NCBI GenBank assembly: GCA_959347345.1
Contig: OY365738.1
Span: 248,001-312,000 of the forward strand
Origin: an uncultured Amylibacter sp.
GTDB lineage: Bacteria; Pseudomonadota; Alphaproteobacteria; Rhodobacterales; Rhodobacteraceae
Reading direction: 5' to 3'
DNA: 64,000 nt
Below are positions 29,089 to 38,794 of the stretch, piece by piece. Both the position numbers and the translations under genes were made by a program. How positions within the stretch are numbered: position 1 is the stretch's first letter; each line of letters opens with the position of its first letter. The notes under the pieces are model-generated. The model had not been told where the DNA came from, ran no database searches, and saw only the letters and a program-made list of their open reading frames with translations.

Positions 29089-30120
29089 GTGCCAAATTCC
29101 ATCACCGCCGCCGCCTACAAAGGCAACAAAACCTTCACCATCCAAACCCGCCAATCGCTCCCACCGAAAGCGGGCGAAGCCTCTGTTAAAATAGCATTCT
29201 GCGGGATTTGCGGTACGGATATGCACGTGTTCCACGGTAATATGGACGGGCGCGTCGGGCTGAACCGCGTCCTGGGGCATGAGAGTTCTGGCACGATAGC
29301 CGCCCTTGGCGCGGGGGTTACCGATTTGAAAATAGGGCAGAAAGTCACCGTCCGCCCGCTTGATCCGTGTAACGATTGCCCCGCTTGCACGGCGGGTCAT
29401 CCGCATATTTGCCACAACCTCAAATTCCTTGGGTTGGATACGGACGGCGCGATGCAGGAGATTTGGAACGTGCCTGCCCACACTATCCACGCCTTGCCTG
29501 ATGATATCCGTATGGATCACGCCGCCCTGATTGAACCAGTGGCCGTGGCGTGCCACGATGTGCGCATGTCTGGTTTGAAAACCGATGAAAATGTGCTGGT
29601 TATCGGCGGCGGTCCTATCGGTGTTTTGGTTGCCATGGTTGCACGAGATTCGGGGGGTAAGGTATTGATTTCAGAAGTTAATCCCAATCGGTTGGCTATT
29701 GCCCAAACCCTCGGCTTTGACACCGTCAATCCCATCCAAACCGATTTGCCCGCCTTTGTTCGTGACCGCACGGATGGTGCGGGGATGGCGGTTGTGTTTG
29801 AAGTTTCTGGCACACAGGCGGGGGTTGATGCTATGACCGCTTGCGCGGGGACTCGGGCGCGGATTGTGATGGTTGCCATTCACGGACAGAAACCACAAAT
29901 AGACCTGTTTCAGTTCTTTTGGCGCGAATTGCAGATGACGGGTGTTCGGGTTTATGAACCTTGTGACTATGAAAAAGCGATCGCTATCATAGCTTCTGGC
30001 GGTGTTGATGCCGACAGCGTGATTACCGATATTACCGATTTGCGCGATATACAGGCGGCGTTTGAATCGCTGGATTCCAGCCCGACTGCTCTGAAAAGTT
30101 TGATTAAGGTCGCGGGCTAG
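29089..30120 (+). CDS. Zinc-dependent sugar alcohol/acid dehydrogenase (MDR superfamily)
   Basis: 343 residues beginning with GTG, supported by AAAAGGACACCCC upstream. Catalytic zinc residues are Cys41 (CGICGTD), His64-Glu65 (GHE) and a later Glu. The structural zinc site is Cys94, 97, 100 and 108 (CNDCPACTAGHPHIC). A Rossmann GGGPIGVL follows near 173. The closest known roles are oxidation of L-idonate/L-gulonate, sorbitol or galactitol derivatives. It is 23 nt upstream of kduD, so a hexuronate-type substrate is likely but not proven. Confidence 0.85.
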   Translation: MPNSITAAAYKGNKTFTIQTRQSLPPKAGEASVKIAFCGICGTDMHVFHGNMDGRVGLNRVLGHESSGTIAALGAGVTDLKIGQKVTVRPLDPCNDCPACTAGHPHICHNLKFLGLDTDGAMQEIWNVPAHTIHALPDDIRMDHAALIEPVAVACHDVRMSGLKTDENVLVIGGGPIGVLVAMVARDSGGKVLISEVNPNRLAIAQTLGFDTVNPIQTDLPAFVRDRTDGAGMAVVFEVSGTQAGVDAMTACAGTRARIVMVAIHGQKPQIDLFQFFWRELQMTGVRVYEPCDYEKAIAIIASGGVDADSVITDITDLRDIQAAFESLDSSPTALKSLIKVAG

Positions 30121-30143
30121 CGTATTGATAAGAAAGGATTATT

Positions 30144-30896
30144 ATGTTTGATTTATCTGGAAAGACGGCTCTGGTCAGCGGATGCAAACGCGGTATAGGG
30201 CGCGGTATGGCAGAGGCCTTGGCGATGGCAGGTGCTGATATTATCGGGGTCAGTGCGTCCCTCGCGGCGGGTAGTGAGGTGGAACAGGCGGTTATCGCGA
30301 TGGGGCGGCGATTCACCCCGTATCAATGCGATTTCGCCGATAAACAGGCGGTTACCGATTTTGCTTTGCAGGTGGAAAATGACGGGCATATCGTTGATAT
30401 ATTGGTGAATAACGCTGGCACGATAAAACGGGCGGCGGCGGCCGAACACCCCACAGATTGGTGGGAGGAAGTTTTGGCGGTCAACCTAACCGCGCAGTTT
30501 ATTTTGGCGAGGGAATTCGGGCGGGCTATGGTCGCGCGGGGTTCGGGGAAAATTATTTTCACCGCGTCATTGCTGACGTATCAGGGTGGGATTACCGTGC
30601 CTGGCTATGCGGCCTCTAAGGGGGGGATTGGGCAGTTGACTAAGGCTTTGGCGAATGAATGGGCTGGGTCTGGGGTGAATGTGAATGCGATAGCCCCGGG
30701 CTATGTCGCGACGGATAACACGCAGGCGTTGCAGGATGATCCCGTGCGGTATCGCGCGATATTAGAGCGGATTCCCCAAGGGCGATGGGGTGTGCCTGCC
30801 GATTTCGGCGGGCCAGTGGTGTTTTTGGCGAGCGCGGCGGCGGACTATGTCAATGGTGAGGTGTTGGTGGTGGATGGTGGCTGGATGGGGCGGTGA
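30144..30896 (+). CDS. kduD: 2-dehydro-3-deoxy-D-gluconate 5-dehydrogenase (SDR)
   Basis: 250-residue short-chain dehydrogenase closely resembling KduD, which makes 2-keto-3-deoxygluconate from the pectin/alginate product 2,5-diketo-3-deoxygluconate. The cofactor loop GCKRGIGRGMAEALA, NNAG, the catalytic Ser (FTASLLTYQGG), YAASK and the family ending FLASAAADYVNGEVLVVDGG are all present. Its product would be the substrate of KdgK, encoded divergently. It has an AAGAAAGGATT ribosome site. The stop lies at the start of a heptad array. Confidence 0.87.
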   Translation: MFDLSGKTALVSGCKRGIGRGMAEALAMAGADIIGVSASLAAGSEVEQAVIAMGRRFTPYQCDFADKQAVTDFALQVENDGHIVDILVNNAGTIKRAAAAEHPTDWWEEVLAVNLTAQFILAREFGRAMVARGSGKIIFTASLLTYQGGITVPGYAASKGGIGQLTKALANEWAGSGVNVNAIAPGYVATDNTQALQDDPVRYRAILERIPQGRWGVPADFGGPVVFLASAAADYVNGEVLVVDGGWMGR

Positions 30897-30962
30897 TTAG
30901 TTATTAGTTATTAGTGATTAGTGATTAGTGATTAGTGATTAGTGATGAATGATTGGTTGTTA
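30893..30962. repeat. Heptad array (left arm of repeat A)
   Basis: About nine TTAGTTA/TTAGTGA heptads from the kduD stop codon onwards; complementary to the array at 31146-31185 across element A. Confidence 0.9.
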
Positions 30963-30980
30963 GGAATTGTGGGTTTGTTA

Positions 30981-31143
30981 TTAGAAGTTGGGGATAGAGG
31001 TTTTTTGTTGCGCCATTTCTTCGAAATGCCGCCCGCCCGCCCACCCCTCCTGCGGAGTGCGGGCGGGTTTTATTTGCTGGGGTTTGGCTCAGCGTCTTGC
31101 ATATAGTCTAAATAAATTTAAGAAATACCTATCGTCTTGTAGC
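30981..31143. repeat. Dispersed modular element, copy A (short form)
   Basis: Contains the shared start GAGGTTTTTTGTTGCGCC, a GC-rich hairpin (CGCCCGCC...GGGCGGG around CTCCTGCGGAG) and the conserved GGCTCAGCGTCTTGCATATA plus AGTCTAAATAAATTT segment, ending at ATCGTCTTGTAGCC. It lacks the long hairpin and the 3' module of copies B, C, E and F. Confidence 0.85.
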
Positions 31144-31145
31144 CC

Positions 31146-31185
31146 CCACTAATCACTAATCACTCACCACTAATCACTCATCTCA
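31146..31185. repeat. Heptad array (right arm of repeat A)
   Basis: CACTAAT heptads running into the 3' end of the hydroxyacid dehydrogenase gene, where they encode the terminal Met-Ser-Asp-stop. Confidence 0.85.
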
Positions 31186-32117
31186 GGTACAGGCGTAATC
31201 ACCGCCCGTCCCGCGACATGGGCAAGCAAATTATCAATCGTTAATTGCCCCATAGCTTGGCGGGTCTCCACCGTGCCACTGGCTATATGCGGGGTTAAAA
31301 CCGTATTTGGCAATATCCGCAAGGCCTCTGGCACTCGCGGTTCATCGGCAAACACATCCAGCCCAGCCCAGCCCAGCCCGCCATCACGCAAAGCCGCAAT
31401 CAGCGCGGGTTCATCCACGACAGACCCACGCGATACATTGATTAAAACTCCATCCGCGCCCAACGCCCTAATCACCGTATCATTGATAAGATTCGCCGTA
31501 TCCGCCCCGCCTTGCGCACAGCAAATCAGCACATCCGCCCGCCCCGCCATATCCGCCAAATCCGCGCAATAGGTATAAGGCACATCCTTTGCCCCCCGCC
31601 CGTGGTACAATATCCGCGCATCAAACGCGCATAATTTCGCGGCAATAGCCATTCCTATCCGCCCAAGCCCAAGGATACCCACCGTTCGCCCGTCCGCCGT
31701 GTGGGTCAGGGGAGTGTTGCCCTCCGACTCCCATTTGCCACTGCGCAGGTGAGCTTCGTTCATCCCCAGTTGCCTATAACACGCCAGCATCAGCATAACG
31801 GCAGTGGTTGCGACCTCGGCGCTCAGCACGCCTGGCGTGTGGGTGACGATAATGTTTTGGGCTTTGGCGGCGGTCGTGTCAATCGCATCATAGCCGACTC
31901 CATAATTGGAAATCAGGGCTAGGTTTGGCATTTTCACCATTAAATCGGTGGGCAACCCGTCGTGCCCGTTGGTGATAACATAGTCTATCTGGTCGCCATT
32001 ATCGTCCAGCCAAGCGGCAGGGTCGGGCAGAGAGTCCTTATGAATAAGGGTAAAGTGCGGGGTAAGCGCGGTTTGCATGTCAGGTGTGATGCCACCGACG
32101 ACGAATAGGGTTTTCAT
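31170..32117 (-). CDS. D-2-hydroxyacid dehydrogenase (glyoxylate/hydroxypyruvate reductase type)
   Basis: 315-residue NAD(P)-dependent dehydrogenase. The Rossmann motif GILGLGRIGMAIA is near 150; the active-site Arg is in NVSRGSVVDE, the Glu in FADEPRVPEAL and the His in TPHIASGT. GhrB-like enzymes reduce glyoxylate, hydroxypyruvate or 2-ketogluconate. The sugar-acid cluster suggests 2-ketogluconate or hydroxypyruvate, but the substrate is not readable. AAGGAACTTAAA precedes the ATG. Terminal residues MSD come from the heptad array. Confidence 0.85.
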   Translation of the reverse strand: MKTLFVVGGITPDMQTALTPHFTLIHKDSLPDPAAWLDDNGDQIDYVITNGHDGLPTDLMVKMPNLALISNYGVGYDAIDTTAAKAQNIIVTHTPGVLSAEVATTAVMLMLACYRQLGMNEAHLRSGKWESEGNTPLTHTADGRTVGILGLGRIGMAIAAKLCAFDARILYHGRGAKDVPYTYCADLADMAGRADVLICCAQGGADTANLINDTVIRALGADGVLINVSRGSVVDEPALIAALRDGGLGWAGLDVFADEPRVPEALRILPNTVLTPHIASGTVETRQAMGQLTIDNLLAHVAGRAVITPVPEMSD

Positions 32118-32162
32118 TTTAAGTTCCTTTTTAGATTATGAATTATTGGGGGTGAAGTGTCA

Positions 32163-32192
32163 ATCACTCGTTAATGATTAATGGTTAATGAT
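32163..32192. repeat. Heptad array at dehydratase 3' end
   Basis: GTTAATGATTAATGG-type heptads that provide the His-Asn-His-stop end of the dehydratase. Confidence 0.75.
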
Positions 32193-33987
32193 TATGTCTT
32201 GGCAAGCTCTTCCTTGCCACATCGCGATAGCCATCCGCATCACGCAGAGTCATCCCTTTATCAAACGGCTGTACCAATTCGCGGAAATACTGTTGCCACG
32301 GGGTTTGGCTGTCTGGCACGGGGAAACCCGCCGACTCTAACTCCGCCCGCCGCGCCGATAATTCCTCATCAGAAATCAAAATATCCGCCGTGCAGGTGTT
32401 CAAATCAAACCGCACACGATCGCCCGTGCGTAATAACGCCAATCCCCCGCCACTCGCCGCCTCTGGCGACGCATTAAGAATAGACGGAGACCCCGATGTC
32501 CCCGATTGCCGACCATCACCGACACAAGGCAACGCCTCCACCCCCTGTTTTAATAAATAGGAGGGCGGGCGCATATTCACAACCTCCGCCCCGCCAGGAT
32601 AGCCCTTTGGCCCAGTCCCACGCATAAACAAAACGCAATCTTTGTCAATCGCCTCATCCGCGTTATCTATCCGTGCGTGGTAATCCTCGGGCCCATCAAA
32701 CACCACGGCACGTCCTTCAAACGCATTCATATCGTCGGGATTGGACAGATAGGTGGCGCGAAAACTCTCATTAATAACGCTGGTTTTCATAATCGCACTA
32801 TCAAACAAATTGCCCGATAAATTGATAAAGCCCGCATGGGCGCACAACGGGTCGCGCACCGTTTTTATCACTTTACCATTGGTCGTCATCCGCCCCGTGC
32901 AATTATCACCGATAGTGCGCCCATTAACAGTAATCGCCTTAGGATAAGGCAGTAAATCATTCGCCAATAATTCCGCCACGACAGCAGGGACGCCACCCGC
33001 GCGGTGAAAATCCTCGCCCAAATACGCGCCCGCGGGCTGCATATTCACCAGCAGGGGGATTTTATGACCGATAGCCTGCCAGTCATCATTCGTTAGCGCA
33101 ACCCCCAAATGCCGCGCTATACCATTTAGGTGAATCGGCGCGTTGGTAGAGCCTCCTATGGCGGAATTAACGACTATCGCATTGGCAAAAGCCGCCCGCG
33201 TCATAATATCACTGGGGCGCAAATCATCCCACACCATATCAACAATCCGCTTGCCGACCATATAACTCATCTGTCCGCGTTCGCGGTAGGGCGCGGGAAT
33301 AGCGGCAGAACCGGGTAGTTGCATCCCCAAGGCCTCTGCCAGTGCGTTCATCGTGCTGGCCGTTCCCATCGTATTGCAAAACCCGACAGAGGGCGCGCTG
33401 GACGCGGCAATATCCATAAAGCCTTCATCGTCAATATCACCCGTAGCGTGCAACTCCCGCGCTTTCCAAATCGCCGTGCCAGAGCCAGCCCGCGTGTTAT
33501 TATACCAGCCGTTCAGCATAGGGCCGACCGAAAGGGCTATCGCAGGGATATTCACCGTGGCGGCGGCCATCAGCAGGGCAGGGGTGGTTTTATCACAGCC
33601 GATATTCAGGACGATTCCGTCAATCGGATAGCCGAACAGGGTTTCCACCAGCGACAGATAGGCGAGGTTGCGGTCCAGCATAGCCGTCGGGCGTTTGCCC
33701 GTTTCTTGGATAGGATGGACGGGGATTTCCATAGCAACCCCGCCCGCCGCGTGGATACCGTCGCGGACGCGTTTGGTGAGCTCTATGTGGTGGCGGTTGC
33801 AGGGCGACAGGTCGCTGCCCGTTTGGGCTATACCGATAATCGGCTTGCCTGCTTGGAGTTCATCACGGGTCAGCCCGTAATTCAGGTAACGTTCCAGATA
33901 AAGAGCGGTCATTTCTGGGTCGCTTGGGTCGTTAAACCATTTGGTGGAACGCAGGTTTTCGGGGGTCATTTTTTTGGGTTTGGTCAT
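32185..33987 (-). CDS. IlvD/Edd-family sugar-acid dehydratase (arabonate/xylonate type)
   Basis: 600 residues. Cys63, Cys131 (GCDKTTP) and Cys204 ([10 protein letters not shown]) have the spacing of the iron-sulfur ligands of pentonate dehydratases, which dehydrate aldonic acids to 2-keto-3-deoxy acids. [13 protein letters not shown] and [13 protein letters not shown] are family segments. I favour a sugar-acid dehydratase over the amino-acid enzyme IlvD because of length and the surrounding KdgK, KduD, Gci and TRAP genes. It shares direction with the hydroxyacid dehydrogenase 68 nt downstream. AAGGACACCAC precedes the ATG. Confidence 0.85.
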   Translation of the reverse strand: MTKPKKMTPENLRSTKWFNDPSDPEMTALYLERYLNYGLTRDELQAGKPIIGIAQTGSDLSPCNRHHIELTKRVRDGIHAAGGVAMEIPVHPIQETGKRPTAMLDRNLAYLSLVETLFGYPIDGIVLNIGCDKTTPALLMAAATVNIPAIALSVGPMLNGWYNNTRAGSGTAIWKARELHATGDIDDEGFMDIAASSAPSVGFCNTMGTASTMNALAEALGMQLPGSAAIPAPYRERGQMSYMVGKRIVDMVWDDLRPSDIMTRAAFANAIVVNSAIGGSTNAPIHLNGIARHLGVALTNDDWQAIGHKIPLLVNMQPAGAYLGEDFHRAGGVPAVVAELLANDLLPYPKAITVNGRTIGDNCTGRMTTNGKVIKTVRDPLCAHAGFINLSGNLFDSAIMKTSVINESFRATYLSNPDDMNAFEGRAVVFDGPEDYHARIDNADEAIDKDCVLFMRGTGPKGYPGGAEVVNMRPPSYLLKQGVEALPCVGDGRQSGTSGSPSILNASPEAASGGGLALLRTGDRVRFDLNTCTADILISDEELSARRAELESAGFPVPDSQTPWQQYFRELVQPFDKGMTLRDADGYRDVARKSLPRHNH

Positions 33988-34016
33988 TTTGTGGTGTCCT
34001 TATGGGTTGGGGGTTA

Positions 34017-36422
34017 TTAGCGCGGCAAAAACCCAAGGTCAAAGACCATAGGGCGGAGTTTATCGCTGAGGGTTTGATAGCTTTCATTAAAATCGGTAAA
34101 TCTTACACGCCCTGTATCGCGTTCTTTGTTGTATTCTTTAATGGCTTGGCGGATTTGATACCAGCCCACATCGGGGCGGTCTAATTTATACTGGTCGCGG
34201 ACTTTGGGAGAGTATTTTTTGGAAAAATAGGTTTGCCATAATATCTGTCCTTGTTCCATTACGGATTCAGCTTCGGCGGATAGTTTTTTGCCTTTTAAAT
34301 ATTGCACCATAAAATCGGATTCAAAACGAGCAGGGGCATTTACTTGGGGCTCAACAAACGGAATAAAATGATTAACCAGAGACCATTTTTTATTATCCCA
34401 TTTTAACCCATCCGCACCAGCCGTAAGATTTCTACCACTAAACAGCATCCAGATGAGGCAATCATTTTTAAATTTATCTGTTATTTTCCCCGTTGGCATT
34501 AAAAACTGGTCGCGGTCATTAATCCAAGTGTGCTTTATGATAAGGCGGGCGGTAAAAGTCATGGCAGCCTTATCCAAATTATCAGGCGTTACATAAAAAC
34601 CATGACCACGGCTAAAACAAGATGAAGCAAGCGCTGTCAGAGTGCTGGCATTTTGTAAATCATTACTATTACACATCATATAAGCAATCGCATCATCAGA
34701 CCAATGTTTAACATACGCCTTTGATGTGGCAGGGGAAATTGCATTTTTTAAGGGAAGGGCAGGGGTGTTGTTTGCCCTTGGGCGGTCAATCCAGTTGTTC
34801 AGCATCCTTTCGCTTGGCAGATTGTAAAAATCTTTGTGTCTTATAGGTTCTGCAAAACCATTTAATATTTCGGTGGAAATCTTATCAATCGTATAATTTT
34901 TCTTTGTCCCATGATAGGTTTGCCAAATCAAAAACCCAATCGGGAAATCACCCTTTAATCCGTCAAAGGTCTTGCTATGGACAATAAACCCATCCAAATA
35001 TTTTGCATTCCAATTCTGGCGAAATGTTTCAAAATTGGGGGCATTGATATGTTTTAATTTGCTAAACATTGCAATAGTGGCGGTTGGCATTTCCTTGGCA
35101 ATTCGTGCCAAAAATTGGACAAAAAGCTCGTTACGGGATGCGCCAAAATCCTGCATGGCGGTTTGGGCGAATCGGGTTTGGGCAACACCTGCTTTATTGG
35201 CGGCATCGTCGCCTTTACTTGTATTTGCAGAATTTGTTGCCTCGGCATAGGGCGGATTCATTAAGACTAGAATTTTTTTACCCGCCTTGATTGCTGCTTG
35301 CAAGTCCTTTGGGATTTTATTGGTGAGAGTATAATCTATTTCGCCATCATGGGTAATATCATCGTTCAAATAGTCATATTGAAACCGCCCGCCTGATGCA
35401 ACGCAGATTCCTGTAGATTCCATAATATTTACGTCCGCTTCATCCAAGGTGCTCATAAAAATTTTACGATGGTTGCTATGTTTGACCTCTAAATTACCCA
35501 CTCCGCAACACATATCCCAGACAAAATAGTCTTTCTGCCAATCCTCCCCCAAGGTTCTGTCTAATATATCGTATGCCTTATCCACAATCTCTAATGGTGT
35601 GAAAAACGCCCCCTTAAACATACGCTCATCAAGCGGGATAAGGCTGTCGCGCCGCGCCAACAGGTCATTATAAAACTTTTCTTCGGGCGGGCGATTGTAA
35701 ATATCCCAAAACGCGCGATAGCGTTCTACATTGCCCAATTCATACAATTTACCCCCAAGAAAAAAGGCGGGTTCGTCATCTTTGAATATTAATTTTCCAG
35801 CTAATTTGGCATGAGTGGCTATTTTACCATCGCTCATAATATCGGCAAAAAACAGCTCTGCATATTTGGATTCATCACTCGTGATTTCACGTCCAACCAT
35901 ATCCACCCATACATCAAATACTTGTTTTAGATTATTTGGGCGAATCGGTTTGCGAGGAAATTCATTGTGTTGTCTGGCGTGTCTGACCGCGTTTCTAAAT
36001 TCATAGGTGTGGGTTTTAATGTTATATCTTACAAAATGAACACCAATAAATTTTGAAACTTCATCCACGGTTTCTGGGGTGGGTTTGCTGGCAGATTTCC
36101 CCCATTTGATAGTGTCTTTTCTAAGGAACTCTATAACATCAGAGGTTAGCATCACCCCCGCTTTTTGCTGGTCAATAACTGCCAGCAATATCGGCAGAGT
36201 CTGTTTGCCCTTTTTATCCGCAACATAGATATAATGCAAAAGCTGGGTGAACATTTCATAATACGAAACATCCCCGCCCATTTTTGCCTCAAACCAAACC
36301 TCGTCGGTTAGGATATCAACTTTCCCTTTGTTATATCTTGTTAGACCAAGCTCGCGAATATAAGCGTCTTTAACGTCTTCCTCGCTTGTTGCAAGTTTTA
36401 ACTGGTCATAAAATTTTATCAT
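34017..36422 (-). CDS. Single-chain restriction-modification enzyme / N6-adenine methyltransferase (Type IIG-like)
   Basis: 801 residues. The N-terminus has a PD-(D/E)xK-like motif, VDILTDEVWFEAKMG, about 34-48, which may be a nuclease. A helical linker is followed by a gamma-class adenine methyltransferase: motif I DMCCGVGN near 304, catalytic NPPY near 389, then a C-terminal target-recognition-like region. No separate nuclease or specificity gene is adjacent. It is more AT-rich than the sugar-acid genes on both sides, so it looks like an insertion splitting the cluster. The nuclease assignment is inference; it could be an orphan methylase. Confidence 0.75.
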   Translation of the reverse strand: MIKFYDQLKLATSEEDVKDAYIRELGLTRYNKGKVDILTDEVWFEAKMGGDVSYYEMFTQLLHYIYVADKKGKQTLPILLAVIDQQKAGVMLTSDVIEFLRKDTIKWGKSASKPTPETVDEVSKFIGVHFVRYNIKTHTYEFRNAVRHARQHNEFPRKPIRPNNLKQVFDVWVDMVGREITSDESKYAELFFADIMSDGKIATHAKLAGKLIFKDDEPAFFLGGKLYELGNVERYRAFWDIYNRPPEEKFYNDLLARRDSLIPLDERMFKGAFFTPLEIVDKAYDILDRTLGEDWQKDYFVWDMCCGVGNLEVKHSNHRKIFMSTLDEADVNIMESTGICVASGGRFQYDYLNDDITHDGEIDYTLTNKIPKDLQAAIKAGKKILVLMNPPYAEATNSANTSKGDDAANKAGVAQTRFAQTAMQDFGASRNELFVQFLARIAKEMPTATIAMFSKLKHINAPNFETFRQNWNAKYLDGFIVHSKTFDGLKGDFPIGFLIWQTYHGTKKNYTIDKISTEILNGFAEPIRHKDFYNLPSERMLNNWIDRPRANNTPALPLKNAISPATSKAYVKHWSDDAIAYMMCNSNDLQNASTLTALASSCFSRGHGFYVTPDNLDKAAMTFTARLIIKHTWINDRDQFLMPTGKITDKFKNDCLIWMLFSGRNLTAGADGLKWDNKKWSLVNHFIPFVEPQVNAPARFESDFMVQYLKGKKLSAEAESVMEQGQILWQTYFSKKYSPKVRDQYKLDRPDVGWYQIRQAIKEYNKERDTGRVRFTDFNESYQTLSDKLRPMVFDLGFLPR

Positions 36423-36601
36423 GGAGGGGTGTTCCTGTGATGCGCCCGTTTTGCAAATGTTTTATTTGTGTTTTATTTGATTATAGCGATATGGTTTGAA
36501 TAGGCAAGTGTATTTTGCCCTCTTGTATTTTGCCTCCTGTATTTTCTCTTGTGCAAAATCATCATTTACAATCGCCCTGCTATGTTTTATCATCAATCCC
36601 C

Positions 36602-37504
36602 ATGACGGATACAAAGACAGACACAAAGACAGATACCAAGATAGCATTCCTAGGGATTGGGCTGATGGGGCTACCCATGGCGAAAAACCTATGCACAGCA
36701 GGGCTAAACATAACTGTTTGGAATCGCAGTGCGGACAAAACCAAACCACTGGTAAAGCACGGGGCAGGGGTTGCCACAACTCCCATGGACGCAGTCCAAG
36801 GTGCGAGTATTATTATCTCTATGGTCTCTGACGGGGCGGTTTTGGCAGGGCTAACCCGCGATAAATCGGTGCAAAACGCCCTGTCGCACACCCCGATTTG
36901 GATTGATATGTCCAGCACCAAACCCGATGAAGCCCGCCAAACCGCCGACCGACTCGCCCCCTTCGCCCATTTCCTAGACGCGCCCGTATCAGGCGGCACG
37001 ATTGGCGCACAAAACGCCACGCTCGCCATTATGGCAGGGGGCGAGTCCGACCACTTCACCACCGCCAAACCCGTTTTATCCCACCTTGGCAACCCCGTCC
37101 ATGTCGGACCCGTCGGCGCGGGACAACTGGCAAAACTGGCAAACCAATTGATAGTTGCCAGCACCATCGGCGCAGTGGCAGAGGCTATGTTACTATTGGA
37201 ACGCGGGGGTGCCGATTGCCACGCCGTTCGCACCGCATTAAAAGGCGGATTCGCCGATAGCACCATTTTGCAACAGCACGGCGCACGGATGCAGGCGCGC
37301 GATTTCACCCCTGGCGGGCTATCCCACCTGCAATTAAAAGACCTTGATAACATCACAACCGTGGCAAACGCATTAAACCTATCCCTGCCCATGACCGCGC
37401 AAACTCGCAACCGATTCGCCCGCTATGTATCCGAGATGAACGGCGCGATGAAAGACCATTCTGGCCTGTTTGAAGAGCTTTTAAACACAAATAACCTGCC
37501 CTAA
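36602..37504 (+). CDS. 3-hydroxyisobutyrate dehydrogenase-family reductase (GarR/tartronate semialdehyde reductase-like)
   Basis: 300 residues from the ATG at 36602. Rossmann motif IAFLGIGLMGLPMAKNL, substrate motif DAPVSGGTIGA, catalytic Lys in GAGQLAKLANQL. In aldarate catabolism this family reduces tartronate semialdehyde to glycerate; it precedes a TRAP-Gci operon, which fits. The N-terminus carries an odd 12-bp tandem repeat encoding TDTK three times before the Rossmann fold; a start after it is not visible, so I keep the ATG. Confidence 0.8.
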   Translation: MTDTKTDTKTDTKIAFLGIGLMGLPMAKNLCTAGLNITVWNRSADKTKPLVKHGAGVATTPMDAVQGASIIISMVSDGAVLAGLTRDKSVQNALSHTPIWIDMSSTKPDEARQTADRLAPFAHFLDAPVSGGTIGAQNATLAIMAGGESDHFTTAKPVLSHLGNPVHVGPVGAGQLAKLANQLIVASTIGAVAEAMLLLERGGADCHAVRTALKGGFADSTILQQHGARMQARDFTPGGLSHLQLKDLDNITTVANALNLSLPMTAQTRNRFARYVSEMNGAMKDHSGLFEELLNTNNLP

Positions 37505-37622
37505 ACCCGCAAAAAGGCTTTTTTTTCAAAAAAAATCAAAAAAAAGTGCCCAAAAAAAGTCGGCATATAAAGGGTATAGCCGCCTGCGCCACCATTTCCT
37601 TTAAAAAAACGCTAAAAAGCCG

Positions 37623-37661
37623 TTGCATTTTTATTTTTTTAGGTGTTATCCTTGTTATATT
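37623..37661 (+). promoter_or_regulatory. Possible promoter of the TRAP-Gci operon
   Basis: TTGCAT (37623-37628), 17-nt spacer, TTATCC (37646-37651); an alternative -10 TATATT lies at 37656-37661. The preceding ~110 nt are A- and T-rich with no gene. Confidence 0.3.
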
Positions 37662-37717
37662 CTACGAAAGGTAATTCCGCCTGAGTATATTAAACAGAGA
37701 AAAAGGAGAATTCTCAA

Positions 37718-38734
37718 ATGAAACTTAAGAACCTATTAATAGCAACCAGTGCGGTTGCTTTAACATCGCTGGCATTGCCCGCGATGGCACAAACCACAAC
37801 CCTGCGGATTCAAACGCACTTTCCACCTGAAACCCTATCGGGGCAGATGGCGGCAGAGTTTATTGAAGACGTAACGGCTATGTCCAACGGCGAAATCGTC
37901 ATTGAAATGTTCTATTCTGGTTCCGTTGTGAAAGCGGTGGAAACCTTTGATGCGGCAGTTAATGGCGTGCTTGATTGCGATATGACAGGCGGGGCGTATC
38001 AAACAGGTAAAAACCCTGCGTTCCAATTTGCTGGTGATTTGACGGGCGGTTATGCCAACCCCTATCAGCAGTATTCATGGATGTTGCATGGTGGCGGGTA
38101 TGAGCAGTTAAACAAGCTCTATAACGCCTATGATATGGAGTTTGTCGGCTGGTGGATTCCCGGTCCAGAATCGCTGGCTTCCACAAGACCAATCGGCAAA
38201 GTGGCAGACCTGAAGGATTGGAAATTCCGCTCGCCTCCCGGTATGTTAACGCAAATCTTTGCAGATTTGGGCGCGTCGCCAATCGTGATGGATTTTAACG
38301 AGGTTTTCACCGCGTTGGAAACTGGACTGATTGATGGTGCGGATGCTGCGAACTTGACCAATAACATTGGTTTGGGGCTGTATGATATTGGCAAACATAC
38401 AAACTATCCTGGTTTTCACTCTATGCCCGCCGATCACTTGGCGTGTAACAAAGGTGTCTGGGACGCAATGCCCGCGCATCATAAGGCGATTATGAAAGTC
38501 GGTATGCAAGCCTTGGGTTTGAAGAACTCAACGATTAACGAAGTTCGCAATGCGCAATCTGCTAAGGATTTACGCGCCAAAGGTGTGACTTTGTATCAGT
38601 GGGATGAGGCTGAATTGCTGAAGTTCCGTGCGGCTGTGAAAAGAGCATGGGAAAGCTATGCTGACACACCCGAAGCCACAGAATTGTTGAACAGTCACCT
38701 TGACTTTTTGACAGATCTTGGCGCGATTAAGTAA
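37718..38734 (+). CDS. TRAP transporter solute-binding protein (DctP family)
   Basis: 338-residue periplasmic receptor with signal peptide MKLKNLLIATSAVALTSLA and PAMAQ cleavage. The conserved LKDWKFRSPPGMLTQIFADLG and ALETGLIDGAD segments are those of TRAP receptors. AAAAGGAGAA precedes the ATG. It heads an operon with a Gci-like enzyme and both TRAP membrane subunits, so the ligand is probably an aldarate or uronate. A strong hairpin just after the gene would raise receptor levels relative to downstream genes. Confidence 0.92.
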   Translation: MKLKNLLIATSAVALTSLALPAMAQTTTLRIQTHFPPETLSGQMAAEFIEDVTAMSNGEIVIEMFYSGSVVKAVETFDAAVNGVLDCDMTGGAYQTGKNPAFQFAGDLTGGYANPYQQYSWMLHGGGYEQLNKLYNAYDMEFVGWWIPGPESLASTRPIGKVADLKDWKFRSPPGMLTQIFADLGASPIVMDFNEVFTALETGLIDGADAANLTNNIGLGLYDIGKHTNYPGFHSMPADHLACNKGVWDAMPAHHKAIMKVGMQALGLKNSTINEVRNAQSAKDLRAKGVTLYQWDEAELLKFRAAVKRAWESYADTPEATELLNSHLDFLTDLGAIK

Positions 38735-38750
38735 TCAATGATTTACGATT

Positions 38751-38783
38751 TGGTGGGGGCGTTTTTGTCCCCACCACTTTTTT
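38751..38783 (+). terminator. Intercistronic terminator/attenuator after TRAP receptor gene
   Basis: TGGTGGGG (38751-38758) pairs with CCCCACCA (38769-38776) and is followed by CTTTTTT. Partial read-through would favour the receptor. Confidence 0.75.
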
Positions 38784-38794
38784 AAGATATTATT

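Noticed and set aside
30981..31143. Dispersed element as an insertion sequence
   Set aside because: No copy contains a transposase frame or clear terminal inverted repeats with target duplications; the copies are non-coding.
33319..34020. A 233-codon plus-strand frame opposite the dehydratase
   Set aside because: Shadow of the IlvD/Edd coding sequence, which has all three Cys ligands on the minus strand.
36580..37410. A 276-codon minus-strand frame opposite the GarR-like gene
   Set aside because: Shadow frame; the plus-strand product has intact Rossmann and catalytic motifs.
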